Part shown: positions 25,702-34,010 of the stretch, in pieces
How the letters are laid out: the number at the start of each line of letters is the position of its first letter
Numbering within the stretch: the first letter of the stretch is position 1
Assembly (NCBI GenBank): GCA_964351625.1
Contig: CAYGOV010000014.1
Coordinates: 61,311 to 125,310, forward strand
DNA: 64,000 nucleotides
Direction of reading: 5' to 3'
Source: Marinoscillum sp964351625
GTDB taxonomy: Bacteria; Bacteroidota; Bacteroidia; Cytophagales; Cyclobacteriaceae
Program-made: the position numbers and the translations under genes
Notes under the pieces: model-generated
Told to the model about the DNA's origin: nothing
Databases searched by the model: none
The model's input: the letters and a program-made list of their open reading frames with translations, nothing else

Positions 25702-27114
25702 ATGAAGAAATATCTCCCACTTATTTGTGTTTTCTTGGCTTTGCTTGCCTGCGAGCCAGAAGAGGAACAAATCACTAATTCATTAGAGGTGAAATTGCTT
25801 TTCAGTGATGACACTGTTCTTTTTGATACGCTAATATCCTCTAGAACCAGTATCACCAAGCGCCTTAGGATTTTCAACCCCAACCAAAATGCAGTAAGAC
25901 TTCAGGACATTAGACTTGCAAAAGGCACGCAATCCGATTACTCCATAATAGTGAATGGCAAATCAGGCACATCTATTCAAGATGAAGTGCTTTTTGGTGG
26001 CGATAGCTTACTAATTCTCGTAGATGTCACAATAGATCCTCAAGATGAGAACCTGCCCTATTTGGTCAAAGACTCTATTTTGGTTTCATGGGGCCGCTTT
26101 CAGACTTTTGTGAGATTAGTGGCTTATGGTCAAGATGCCAATTTTATAAATGGAGAGGAGCTTTGCAACGAAACATGGACGGCCGACAGACCATATGTTA
26201 TCTACAATTATGCCTCTGTAGCTGAAGGGTGCACACTTACAATGGAGCCAGGCACGCGAGTTTATCTAGACAATGGCGCATCTATGCTTGTCGAGGGGAC
26301 ACTTGAAATGCTGGGAGACTCTGCCAATAGGGTCACGGTGCGAAATACACGTTTTGATGAAGACTATAAAGAAGCACCAGGTCAGTGGAATGGGATCATT
26401 TTTCTTGAATCAAGTGTGAATAATAAAGTTTCCTTTGCTGCTATAGAAAATGGCCAGATTGGCCTTGGAGTGGGTTATTCGTTTTTCAGTGATGGATCGA
26501 GCTCTTTTCTCCTTCCGGAAAAATCTGGTCGCCAAGTGGATATCACTATCGATCATACAAGCATCCGCCACATGGCCACTGCTGGTATTTTATCTTTTTC
26601 ATCTAAAGTGAGTGCCAGTAACACAGAGATTTACAATGCTGGCGGATATCTTATTGGAGGTTTTGCAGGAGGAGAATACCAATTCGATCATTGCACTTTC
26701 ACTAATTCCGGCAGTTTCTTTATCAATGATGACCCGATGGTACAATTCTCTAATAATTTGGAACATCCTGATGGCACGAATTTGCAAGAAGCATTGAGTC
26801 TTAGTATCAACAACAGTATCATCTGGGGAGATGGCGATGAGCAACTTTTCATTAGTGAGGCAGCTGGTGCATCAATTATAAAGAGCATCACCTCCAATAT
26901 CATAAAGGGGAAGGATTCTATTCCGACCAACTACGTTTCTCGAGTCAGAAATTACCCAGGCTTCCGCTCCCCGATTAATTTCGATTATCAATTGGACTCT
27001 TTGGCATTTGCCAGAGACAAAGCAAGTCCTAGTTTCATTTTAGATGATCTTTTGGGAATCCCGAGGGATCAAAAGCCAGACATTGGCGCATATGAGCGAG
27101 TAGATCAACAATGA
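25702..27114 (+). CDS. Right-handed beta-helix lipoprotein
   Basis: A 470-residue envelope lipoprotein from ATG 25702 (an in-frame TTG six bases upstream is less likely). Lipobox ALLAC gives Cys17. An N-terminal beta-sandwich (about 20-150) is followed by parallel-beta-helix coils: LTMEPGTRVYLDNGASMLVE, then short repeats with INNSIIWGD and a C-terminal LGIPRDQKPDIGAYE, the signature end of choice-of-anchor-Q / pectate-lyase-like Bacteroidota proteins. No polysaccharide-lyase catalytic residues were identified. Its stop overlaps the next ATG (ATGA), so it is coupled to the YjbQ gene. Confidence 0.8.
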   Translation: MKKYLPLICVFLALLACEPEEEQITNSLEVKLLFSDDTVLFDTLISSRTSITKRLRIFNPNQNAVRLQDIRLAKGTQSDYSIIVNGKSGTSIQDEVLFGGDSLLILVDVTIDPQDENLPYLVKDSILVSWGRFQTFVRLVAYGQDANFINGEELCNETWTADRPYVIYNYASVAEGCTLTMEPGTRVYLDNGASMLVEGTLEMLGDSANRVTVRNTRFDEDYKEAPGQWNGIIFLESSVNNKVSFAAIENGQIGLGVGYSFFSDGSSSFLLPEKSGRQVDITIDHTSIRHMATAGILSFSSKVSASNTEIYNAGGYLIGGFAGGEYQFDHCTFTNSGSFFINDDPMVQFSNNLEHPDGTNLQEALSLSINNSIIWGDGDEQLFISEAAGASIIKSITSNIIKGKDSIPTNYVSRVRNYPGFRSPINFDYQLDSLAFARDKASPSFILDDLLGIPRDQKPDIGAYERVDQQ

Positions 27115-27533
27115 AGTTTTTTCAACAATCGATGCAATTGACTCCCCGCAAAAGGGGGTTCCACTTGATTACTCAAGAGATTTTGGAGGCCTTTCCTGAA
27201 ATTAAGGAGATTGAAATGGGCATATTGCAAGTCTTTATCAAACACACATCAGCCTCATTGACTATCAATGAAAACGCCGATCCTACAGTGAGGTATGATT
27301 TTGAGGAACATTTCAATGTAATGGTGCCAGAGAACGCGCCGTATTACAGACATACTTTCGAAGGAAGTGACGATATGCCTGCTCATATCAAAGCCTCTTT
27401 ACTCGGGCCTTCAGTGCATATACCCATTACTAAAGGAAAGCCCAACCTCGGTATTTGGCAAGGAATCTATCTATGTGAACATAGAGATGATGGAGGAGGA
27501 AGAAATCTTGTGATTACTGCTTGGGGCAATTAA
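27111..27533 (+). CDS. yjbQ: YjbQ (UPF0047) family protein
   Basis: A 140-residue protein of the YjbQ family, members of which show weak secondary thiamine-phosphate synthase activity in vitro; the physiological role is unsettled. Signature blocks are IKHTSASLTINENADP, the H-D/E-rich middle (YRHTFEGSDDMPAHIKASLL) and the C-terminal GIWQGIYLCEHRDDGGGR. Conserved His residues likely bind metal. Translation is coupled to the preceding lipoprotein gene. Confidence 0.92.
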   Translation: MKFFQQSMQLTPRKRGFHLITQEILEAFPEIKEIEMGILQVFIKHTSASLTINENADPTVRYDFEEHFNVMVPENAPYYRHTFEGSDDMPAHIKASLLGPSVHIPITKGKPNLGIWQGIYLCEHRDDGGGRNLVITAWGN

Positions 27534-27555
27534 ATAACACAGCAGATCATAAGTC

Positions 27556-28452
27556 TTACAGTTTTTTGAGCGGTAGCTTCTTGATTCGACCACCTCTTAT
27601 GTCCTTTACTTTGGACATTACTAGAAATGCACTAGCATCTATCAAATCAACTTGTGACTCCAGACGAGAAACCTCCAGTCGGGTGATTACTGTGTAGAGA
27701 ATATTTATTTCGGCAGCTTCATTTTGATTGAGCTGAAACCCCTTGCTTCCATGATAGATCGTGGCACCACGACCCATTTTGTTGAGGATCATTTCTCTTA
27801 TCTCCGCGTGCTTGTCAGAGATGATGGTCACCCCTATGTATTCGTCAAATCCTTCAAGCACAAAATCAACAGTGCGTGAAGCTGCAAAATAGGTGATGAT
27901 GGAATAGAGAGCTGTTTCCACGGACAGCAAGTATGCTGCTACACAAAAGATGATCACGTTGAAGATCAGGATAAGCTCACCTACGGTAAATCCGATTTTC
28001 TTACCAAGATAAATTGCCAAAATTTCAGTGCCATCTATGATGGCCCCACCGCGGATTGAAAACCCAATGCCCAATCCTAGAAAGAAACCACCAAAGACGG
28101 CAACAAGTAATGGTTCACTTGTGATAACAGGAAAGGAGAAAAAGTACATTACGAGAGCCAAAAGCGAAATACTCAAGAAACTCTTGATCGCAAAGGATTT
28201 ACCTACATGTATCCATCCTAATATGAGAAATGGGATGTTTAATAGAAAGATGTAAATAGAAGGGCGACCCTCCGTTATCAAAGCGATGAGCAGTGAAATA
28301 CCCGTAACCCCACCATCCAACACATCATTTGGTAAAAGAAAACTCTCAAGGCCAAAAACGGCACATAGCACGCCAATGACAATAAGAAATGACTGACGCA
28401 TATATTGCTTCAGTTTAACTTGTATGGGTTTAATTTGCTTTTCATCAGGCAT
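27556..28452 (-). CDS. YitT-family membrane protein (DUF2179)
   Basis: A 298-residue inner-membrane protein with about five hydrophobic helices between residues 15 and 185, including the YitT motif GGFFLGLGIGFSIRGGAIDG-like segment (GGAIIDGTEILA). The soluble C-terminal DUF2179 domain (about 210-295) contains ISDKHAEIREMI and GRGATIYHGSKGF. Family function is unknown; some members are proposed transporters. It is divergent from the potassium-channel gene. Confidence 0.9.
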   Translation of the reverse strand: MPDEKQIKPIQVKLKQYMRQSFLIVIGVLCAVFGLESFLLPNDVLDGGVTGISLLIALITEGRPSIYIFLLNIPFLILGWIHVGKSFAIKSFLSISLLALVMYFFSFPVITSEPLLVAVFGGFFLGLGIGFSIRGGAIIDGTEILAIYLGKKIGFTVGELILIFNVIIFCVAAYLLSVETALYSIITYFAASRTVDFVLEGFDEYIGVTIISDKHAEIREMILNKMGRGATIYHGSKGFQLNQNEAAEINILYTVITRLEVSRLESQVDLIDASAFLVMSKVKDIRGGRIKKLPLKKL

Positions 28453-28541
28453 ACATCAAATCTAGAGAATTGGCATCTTAAGTAGCTGTTTTTCTAAGCA
28501 CATTGGAAACCATTCTGCATTATTTCAAGTCTCTGTAGCAT

Positions 28542-29471
28542 ATGGCGAAAAACACAAACCTCACGGAAAAATTCAAGGAGCTAGGTCTTGGTACCAAGCG
28601 GGTAGAGACTGACCGGTTCATTGGTAAAGACGGAAGATTCAATGTGGTTAGACGAGGAATTGGACTGAGGGGCTTCTCTCTATATCATTGGCTGATCAAT
28701 ATGAGTTGGTCAAGGTTCTTCCTCTTTGTGACGGTATCTTATCTTATGGTCAATGTCTTATTTGCATCTGTTTACCTTTTTATTGGGGTGGATAAACTCA
28801 CAGGGTTTGATGAATATTCATTTCACCCATTCACTCATTGTTTCTTTTTCTCCACTCAGACTTTAACTACTGTAGGCTATGGTCATATTAGCCCCCTAGG
28901 ACCTATCACGAGTTTTATCGCCGCGATTGAAGCTATGGTCGGTCTTCTAGGCTTTGCTTTTGCTACAGGAATACTTTACGGGCGCTTTTCCAAAGCCAGA
29001 TCCAAAATACTTTTCAGTAAAAATCTTCTGGTAAGTCCCTATAAAGGCGGAAAAGGATTAAAGTTTAGAATTGCCAATATGCGCGAGAGCCAGTTGATAG
29101 ATATGCAAGCTCGCCTGATGTACTCATTCCTTCATGAAGAAAATGGGGAAACGAAACGGCGCTATTTATCCCTGGATCTGGAGATAGATTTTATCAACCT
29201 CTTCCCACTGCCATGGACGATTGTTCATCCATTAGATGAAAAAAGTCCACTTTTTGGAAAAGGAGTTTTGGATCTCACCAAGCAAAAAGCTGAGTTTCTG
29301 ATTATCCTCAAGGGTTTTGATGACACCTTCAATCAATATATTCACCAGATACATGAGTACAATCACGATGAAGTAGTGTTCGATAGTGATTTCTTACCAA
29401 TGTTTGATCCATCCGCTGGCGGAAGGACTGAGGTACACCTTGATCTGATTAGTCATTACCGAAAAGTATAA
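28542..29471 (+). CDS. Inward-rectifier (Kir-type) potassium channel
   Basis: A prokaryotic Kir channel of 309 residues: a short N-terminal slide region, TM1 (about 57-82), a pore loop with selectivity filter TVGYG at residues 110-114 (TQTLTTVGYGHISP), TM2 (about 121-147) and a C-terminal immunoglobulin-like cytoplasmic domain (about 155-309) with the Kir pattern LSLDLEIDFINLFPLPWTIV. All core elements are present. Gating ligand unknown. It is divergent from yitT and convergent with the paraoxonase-like gene. Confidence 0.93.
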   Translation: MAKNTNLTEKFKELGLGTKRVETDRFIGKDGRFNVVRRGIGLRGFSLYHWLINMSWSRFFLFVTVSYLMVNVLFASVYLFIGVDKLTGFDEYSFHPFTHCFFFSTQTLTTVGYGHISPLGPITSFIAAIEAMVGLLGFAFATGILYGRFSKARSKILFSKNLLVSPYKGGKGLKFRIANMRESQLIDMQARLMYSFLHEENGETKRRYLSLDLEIDFINLFPLPWTIVHPLDEKSPLFGKGVLDLTKQKAEFLIILKGFDDTFNQYIHQIHEYNHDEVVFDSDFLPMFDPSAGGRTEVHLDLISHYRKV

Positions 29472-29489
29472 CGATTAGGCGTTGAGATT

Positions 29490-30524
29490 TTATCGATCCC
29501 AGACTACTAGCTTGTCATCAAATACACTCCCGATGAAAACTTGGTTTTTATAAGGAACAGCTACCGTAGACGCCTTGACAATAGCTCCATCATCCACAAA
29601 TACCGATTCTACTATATAGTTGTTTACGTTTTGGTAGCTGATTTTAATGATTTCTGAAGGCGCAGCTTCTGTGTTTCCCTTGGCATATTTTGCAAATTGT
29701 AACAGGCTTGGGTGGCAGCCAATCCATAAGTTTCCGTCTTCGTCAAATTCTATATTATCCACGCCTGTTCCAGTAGCTATTTTCTCAATTAGTGTTAGAG
29801 AATTGTCATCGCTTCGATTATAAACAGTCACCTCAAAATCTCTAGGAGATGCTACAAACATCAGCTTTCGCTCAGCGTCATAGTTGATACCGTTTGCGTA
29901 AGCAATGCCTCCAGCTACTTCAGTATATTTTTCACCATCCGAAAAAACAACACCAGAGAGACTCAGACCAAGATAATCTTCCAAAATGCGCATGAACCCT
30001 TTCCTGAACAGATGGTCATTAGTGAAATAGAATTCACTTTCAGAAACAGCCACCACGTCATTTGGACTAATCATTGATGGATCCGAAAGTGTTTCTACAT
30101 GTGTCAACTCTTCGCCAGTCAATATAAAACGCTCTAAGGTATGTACGTCCCCGACATGATTTATCACTAGGAGTTGGTATTTGGCTGAATCAATCTTGAA
30201 AAGCGAAATACCATGTGGATAGAATGGCTTTAGAAAACTTTGAGAAATAAGTCTGAGGGAATAGTAGGGCTGTTTCAAATCCACATAATACAAACCACCC
30301 TGCATGGGCACACCATCTCTGCGCGAAGCTCTATCATCAGAGGAGACGATCAAGAATTCATCCGTTCTACTGATCGCTATGTCTTCAGCACCACTAACTA
30401 GCAATGACTGGCTAAGAGACCCAGAATGTTGTGAGACGATTTCCCGAAAGAATCCTCCAGAGACGAGTGTGTATAAGACAAAAGCTCCAGTGAGTAGTAC
30501 GACGATGATTATTCCTTTCTTCAT
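29490..30524 (-). CDS. Paraoxonase/SMP-30-like beta-propeller, membrane-anchored
   Basis: A 344-residue protein with an N-terminal signal anchor (IIIVVLLTGAFVLYTLV) and a six-bladed propeller. Paraoxonase-type blocks are visible: GAEDIAIS (Ca-ligand region), FYPHGISLF, SPNDVVAVSESEFYFTND, AYANGINYD and VDNIEFDEDGNLWIGCHP. In the family the Glu, Asn and Asp residues in these blocks bind calcium and the enzyme hydrolyses esters or lactones. The actual substrate is unknown; strictosidine-synthase-like relatives are another possibility. Confidence 0.8.
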   Translation of the reverse strand: MKKGIIIVVLLTGAFVLYTLVSGGFFREIVSQHSGSLSQSLLVSGAEDIAISRTDEFLIVSSDDRASRRDGVPMQGGLYYVDLKQPYYSLRLISQSFLKPFYPHGISLFKIDSAKYQLLVINHVGDVHTLERFILTGEELTHVETLSDPSMISPNDVVAVSESEFYFTNDHLFRKGFMRILEDYLGLSLSGVVFSDGEKYTEVAGGIAYANGINYDAERKLMFVASPRDFEVTVYNRSDDNSLTLIEKIATGTGVDNIEFDEDGNLWIGCHPSLLQFAKYAKGNTEAAPSEIIKISYQNVNNYIVESVFVDDGAIVKASTVAVPYKNQVFIGSVFDDKLVVWDR

Positions 30525-30688
30525 ATCTTAAATGTAAATGAAACTTTATTATGATTTTCTAATCTGAAATTTATCAAAGCTTATAGGAGGAGCTTTTCGT
30601 ACCAACACAAAGTCTATTGGGCGACATTCTTCTTTTTGGGAGCAAACATTTAATTTTAGGAACGATACACCCTACTAAAATTGACCCT

Positions 30689-32077
30689 ATGAATGTACTC
30701 TCTGTTCTCAAAGAAATACCTGAATTTGAAAAAGTGCCTGATGCAGAGCTGCAATGGTTGATAGATCGTGGTGAGGTATTGACTTTCAAAACGGAGGAAT
30801 TTCTCTTTAAACCCGGCGATGCTATTGATAGACTCTTAATCCTTTTGGAAGGCCAGGTGATTTTAAAATCTCAGCAGGGAAACCAATTTAGAGTAGTTGG
30901 AACTTTTGAAAAATATATGATTACGGGTTACTTGCCCTATTCAAGAGCAGATAAAGCTTTTGGCTTTGCCGAGATAACCAAGCCTTCTTCAGTTTTGGTA
31001 TTGCCTAAGTCGCGCTTTCGCGAAATGATTACTGAAAATGAAGCTTTGACAACTGCTTTGGTACATACCATGAGTTCTCGGATTCGTTCATTTACCAAAT
31101 CTCAGCAGCAAAACGACAAAATGATGGCACTTGGAAAACTATCCGCCGGATTGGCTCATGAGCTCAACAATCCCTCTGCAGCAATTGTAAGGAGTGCTCA
31201 AAACCTTAGCAAACACCTAAAACAAGTCCCTGAGAGCTTCAAAAATGTAATTAGAATCAACATGACAGACCATCAAGTGGATGCCGTGAATGAAATATTA
31301 TTTTCTAAGCTTGGTGCTGAGCCGTCTAAATTGACCATGATGGAGCGATCCTCTTTGGAAGATGAATTATTGGACTGGTTGGATGAAAACGAAATAGACA
31401 ATGCTTCTGAGATTTCGGAGAACTTAGCAGGAATGGGGTTTGATATGGATGATATGGATAAAGTATCCTCCTTTGTTCAGCCTTCAGATTTGGGAGCGGT
31501 AGTCGGTTGGCTCAATCAGATCTTGGTGACGGAAAGCCTTGTCAGTGAGATTGAAGATGCCTCGCAGCGAATCAACACATTGGTTTCTTCTGTCAAAAGC
31601 TACACCCACATGGATCAGGCGCCGGAAAAGAAAAAGACCGATATCCATACGGGAATAGAAAATACGCTGACTATGATGCAGCACAAAATCAACAAGAATA
31701 ATGTGCATTTGACTAAAAAATACGATCAAACTATGGCCATGCCATCAGTCTTGGTGAGTGAAATCAATCAGGTCTGGACTAATGTTATCGACAATGCCAT
31801 AGATGCGATGGAGGAGAGTGAGCGTAGAGAGTTGACCATTCGTACACTTCAGGATGGTAATTTCATCAACGTATTCATTGCGGACTCTGGCTCTGGCATT
31901 CCTGAGGAGGCGCAAGGGAAGATTTTCGATCCTTTTTTTACCACCAAGGCCATTGGTCAAGGAACAGGGCTAGGAATGGAAGTGGTTCACCAGATCATTA
32001 CTCAACACAATGGAGCTATTACCTTTGAGACAAAACCAGGGTTTACAGAATTCAAGATTTGCCTACCTATTAACTAA
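30689..32077 (+). CDS. Cyclic-nucleotide-fold sensor histidine kinase
   Basis: A 462-residue soluble sensor kinase from ATG 30689; the frame extends to 30617 but the cNMP-like domain begins at MNVLSVLKEI. Residues about 5-125 form a cNMP-binding-like beta-roll (FLFKPGDAIDRLLILLEGQV). The canonical GE(I/L)A...RxA phosphate-binding cassette is not seen, so it may sense another ligand. The H-box AGLAHELNNPSAAIV gives phospho-acceptor His157. The ATPase domain has NVIDNAIDAMEE, DSGSGIPEE, FFTTK and GTGLGMEVV. The next gene, starting 3 bp later, supplies its likely receiver domain. Confidence 0.9.
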   Translation: MNVLSVLKEIPEFEKVPDAELQWLIDRGEVLTFKTEEFLFKPGDAIDRLLILLEGQVILKSQQGNQFRVVGTFEKYMITGYLPYSRADKAFGFAEITKPSSVLVLPKSRFREMITENEALTTALVHTMSSRIRSFTKSQQQNDKMMALGKLSAGLAHELNNPSAAIVRSAQNLSKHLKQVPESFKNVIRINMTDHQVDAVNEILFSKLGAEPSKLTMMERSSLEDELLDWLDENEIDNASEISENLAGMGFDMDDMDKVSSFVQPSDLGAVVGWLNQILVTESLVSEIEDASQRINTLVSSVKSYTHMDQAPEKKKTDIHTGIENTLTMMQHKINKNNVHLTKKYDQTMAMPSVLVSEINQVWTNVIDNAIDAMEESERRELTIRTLQDGNFINVFIADSGSGIPEEAQGKIFDPFFTTKAIGQGTGLGMEVVHQIITQHNGAITFETKPGFTEFKICLPIN

Positions 32078-32080
32078 CGC

Positions 32081-33742
32081 ATGAAAAAGCCCATAATCTT
32101 TCTTATCGACGATGATCCTGCGGTGTTGAAAGCAGTGACTCGAGATATTCGTAGTGAATATCGCAGCAACTATAAAATCCTCGCAACCGAGTCAGCCAAA
32201 GAAGGTCTGGAGTCTCTCGTAGACCTTAAGAACAAAGGAGAAACCATAGCTTTATTCATTTCAGATCAGAAAATGCCTGAGATGCTAGGTGTGGAGTTTT
32301 TGGAAAAGGCTAAAAAATTATTTCCTAATTCTAAGAGAATCCTTCTTACAGCATATTCTGATACTGATGCTGCTATCAAAGCGATCAACGATGTACAGTT
32401 GGATTATTACCTAATGAAGCCATGGGATCCACCAGAGGAAAAGCTCTACCCAGTTATCAATGATCAATTGGACGAATGGCAGAGCAATTTCCGACCAGAG
32501 TTTGAAGGAATTAAGATTGTTGGCTTCCAATGGTCCCCTAAGTCACATCATATCAAGGATTTCCTTTCGGGAAATTTAATTCCCTATTTATGGCTGGATA
32601 TTGAAAGCTCGGCTAAGGCAGAGGAACTTGTATCCATCAATAACATAGACAGAATGGATCTGCCTGTGGTATTCTTTGAAGATGGCACTTTTCTTTCCAA
32701 CCCGACTTTGGCAGAAATAGGTAATAAAGCCGGAATGAATGTGCAAGCTCGTCAGACGATGTATGATGTGACCATCGTAGGAGCGGGTCCCGCAGGTTTG
32801 GCCTCAGCTGTGTATGGAGGATCGGAAGGGCTCAACACGTTACTTATTGAAAAGCGCGCTCCTGGAGGACAGGCGGGAACAAGTTCACGTATTGAGAATT
32901 ATTTAGGATTTCCCAATGGGCTCAGTGGTGCCGACCTTTCAAGGAGAGCGATTACTCAGGCTACTCGCTTCGGGATAGAGTTTTTGTCTCCGCAGGAAGT
33001 ATCCAATATAGAAGTGAAGGACAATTACAAAATCCTCACCCTTGTAGATGGCTCTAAAATCAATACCAAAAGTGTGATTATCACCACAGGGGTAGATTAT
33101 AGAAAACATCCTGCTGAGAGAATAGATGATTTCACAGGAGCGGGTATTTATTATGGTGCTGCCACTACAGAGGCGCATGCATGCAAAAATGAAGACGTCT
33201 ACATAGTAGGTGGTGGCAATAGTGCAGGTCAAGCGGCTATGTATCTATCACAGTTTGCTAGACGTGTATTTGTAGTGGTTCGTAAGCCAGATTTATCTTC
33301 CAGTATGTCCCAATACCTGATAGATCAGATCAATGGTACGGTAAATATTGAGGTTTTGCCTTTTACTGAGGTGAAGGCCGTAAATGGCGAAGAAAGGCTC
33401 AGTGAAATTAAGCTTGAAGATGTCCGTAATAAAGAAACGCGTAATGTCCCAGCAGCAGCACTTTTCATTTTTATAGGAGCCAAACCCATCACTGACTGGT
33501 TACAATTGTCTCTGATCAAAGATCCTAGAGGGTTTCTAGAAACAGGTAATTCGCTCATGAAACACGAAAATTTCAAAAAAGTATGGAAACTCGATCGTGA
33601 GCCATTTTTGTTGGAAACCTGTGTGCCTGGAATTTTCGCGGCAGGAGATGTACGAGCTGGCGCGATGAATCGTGTAGCCTCAGCTGTGGGTGAAGGCAGT
33701 ATGGCCATCAAATTTGTTCATGAATATTTAGCTGAAAACTAG
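32081..33742 (+). CDS. Receiver / thioredoxin-fold / thioredoxin-reductase-like fusion flavoprotein
   Basis: A 553-residue three-part protein. Residues 1-135 are a receiver with acidic pair D10/D11, phospho-acceptor Asp62 (FISDQKMPEM) and Lys113. Residues about 143-222 look like a glutaredoxin/thioredoxin fold (FQWSPKSHHIKDFL, then LPVVFFEDGTFLSNPT) without active-site Cys. Residues about 227-553 are a thioredoxin-reductase-like FAD/NADPH module with TIVGAGPAGLAS, VYIVGGGNSAGQAA and GIFAAGDVRAGAMNRVASA. The usual CATC active site is replaced by YYGAATTEA, so it cannot work as a classical thioredoxin reductase. The kinase upstream probably phosphorylates Asp62. Gap to the next gene is 7 bp. 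Confidence 0.92.
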   Translation: MKKPIIFLIDDDPAVLKAVTRDIRSEYRSNYKILATESAKEGLESLVDLKNKGETIALFISDQKMPEMLGVEFLEKAKKLFPNSKRILLTAYSDTDAAIKAINDVQLDYYLMKPWDPPEEKLYPVINDQLDEWQSNFRPEFEGIKIVGFQWSPKSHHIKDFLSGNLIPYLWLDIESSAKAEELVSINNIDRMDLPVVFFEDGTFLSNPTLAEIGNKAGMNVQARQTMYDVTIVGAGPAGLASAVYGGSEGLNTLLIEKRAPGGQAGTSSRIENYLGFPNGLSGADLSRRAITQATRFGIEFLSPQEVSNIEVKDNYKILTLVDGSKINTKSVIITTGVDYRKHPAERIDDFTGAGIYYGAATTEAHACKNEDVYIVGGGNSAGQAAMYLSQFARRVFVVVRKPDLSSSMSQYLIDQINGTVNIEVLPFTEVKAVNGEERLSEIKLEDVRNKETRNVPAAALFIFIGAKPITDWLQLSLIKDPRGFLETGNSLMKHENFKKVWKLDREPFLLETCVPGIFAAGDVRAGAMNRVASAVGEGSMAIKFVHEYLAEN

Positions 33743-33749
33743 AAAAATT

Positions 33750-34010
33750 ATGAGTTGTAGTCATTTAGATAATCTCGGGCCTATCAAAGAAGCCAAAGCA
33801 TACGAATGTGAAGAATGTGTAAAAACAGGTAGCCGTTGGGTACACTTACGCACATGCCAAACTTGTGGTGTGACCTTGTGTTGTGATTCTTCACCTAATA
33901 CCCATATGACTAAGCACTACTATACGCATGATCACCCTGTGGCTACTTCAGCGGAGCGGGGTGAGGATTGGGCATGGTGCTACAAAGATCAGCAGATCTT
34001 AAGGCTTTAG
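33750..34010 (+). CDS. UBP-type zinc-finger protein
   Basis: An 86-residue protein consisting of a single ZnF-UBP domain: SCSHLDNL at the start, ECEECVKTGSRWVHLRTCQT in the middle and CGVTLCCDSS, HMTKHYYTHDHPV after it, supplying the Cys/His zinc ligands in family order. In eukaryotes this fold binds the ubiquitin C-terminus; the bacterial ligand is unknown. It ends the kinase/flavoprotein cassette, 7 bp after the fusion gene, which suggests it binds the C-terminus of a protein in the same pathway (inference). Its stop overlaps that of the convergent GH97 gene. Confidence 0.9.
   Translation: MSCSHLDNLGPIKEAKAYECEECVKTGSRWVHLRTCQTCGVTLCCDSSPNTHMTKHYYTHDHPVATSAERGEDWAWCYKDQQILRL

Noticed and set aside
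30576..30596. AAAGCT...AGCTTT hairpin upstream of the cNMP-fold kinase
   Set aside because: Six-base stem with a 9-base loop and only a short T tract; no gene ends just upstream on that strand, so not convincing as a terminator.
32081..33742. Annotation as a plain thioredoxin-disulfide reductase
   Set aside because: The active-site CxxC is absent and a receiver domain is fused at the N-terminus, so that name would mislead.
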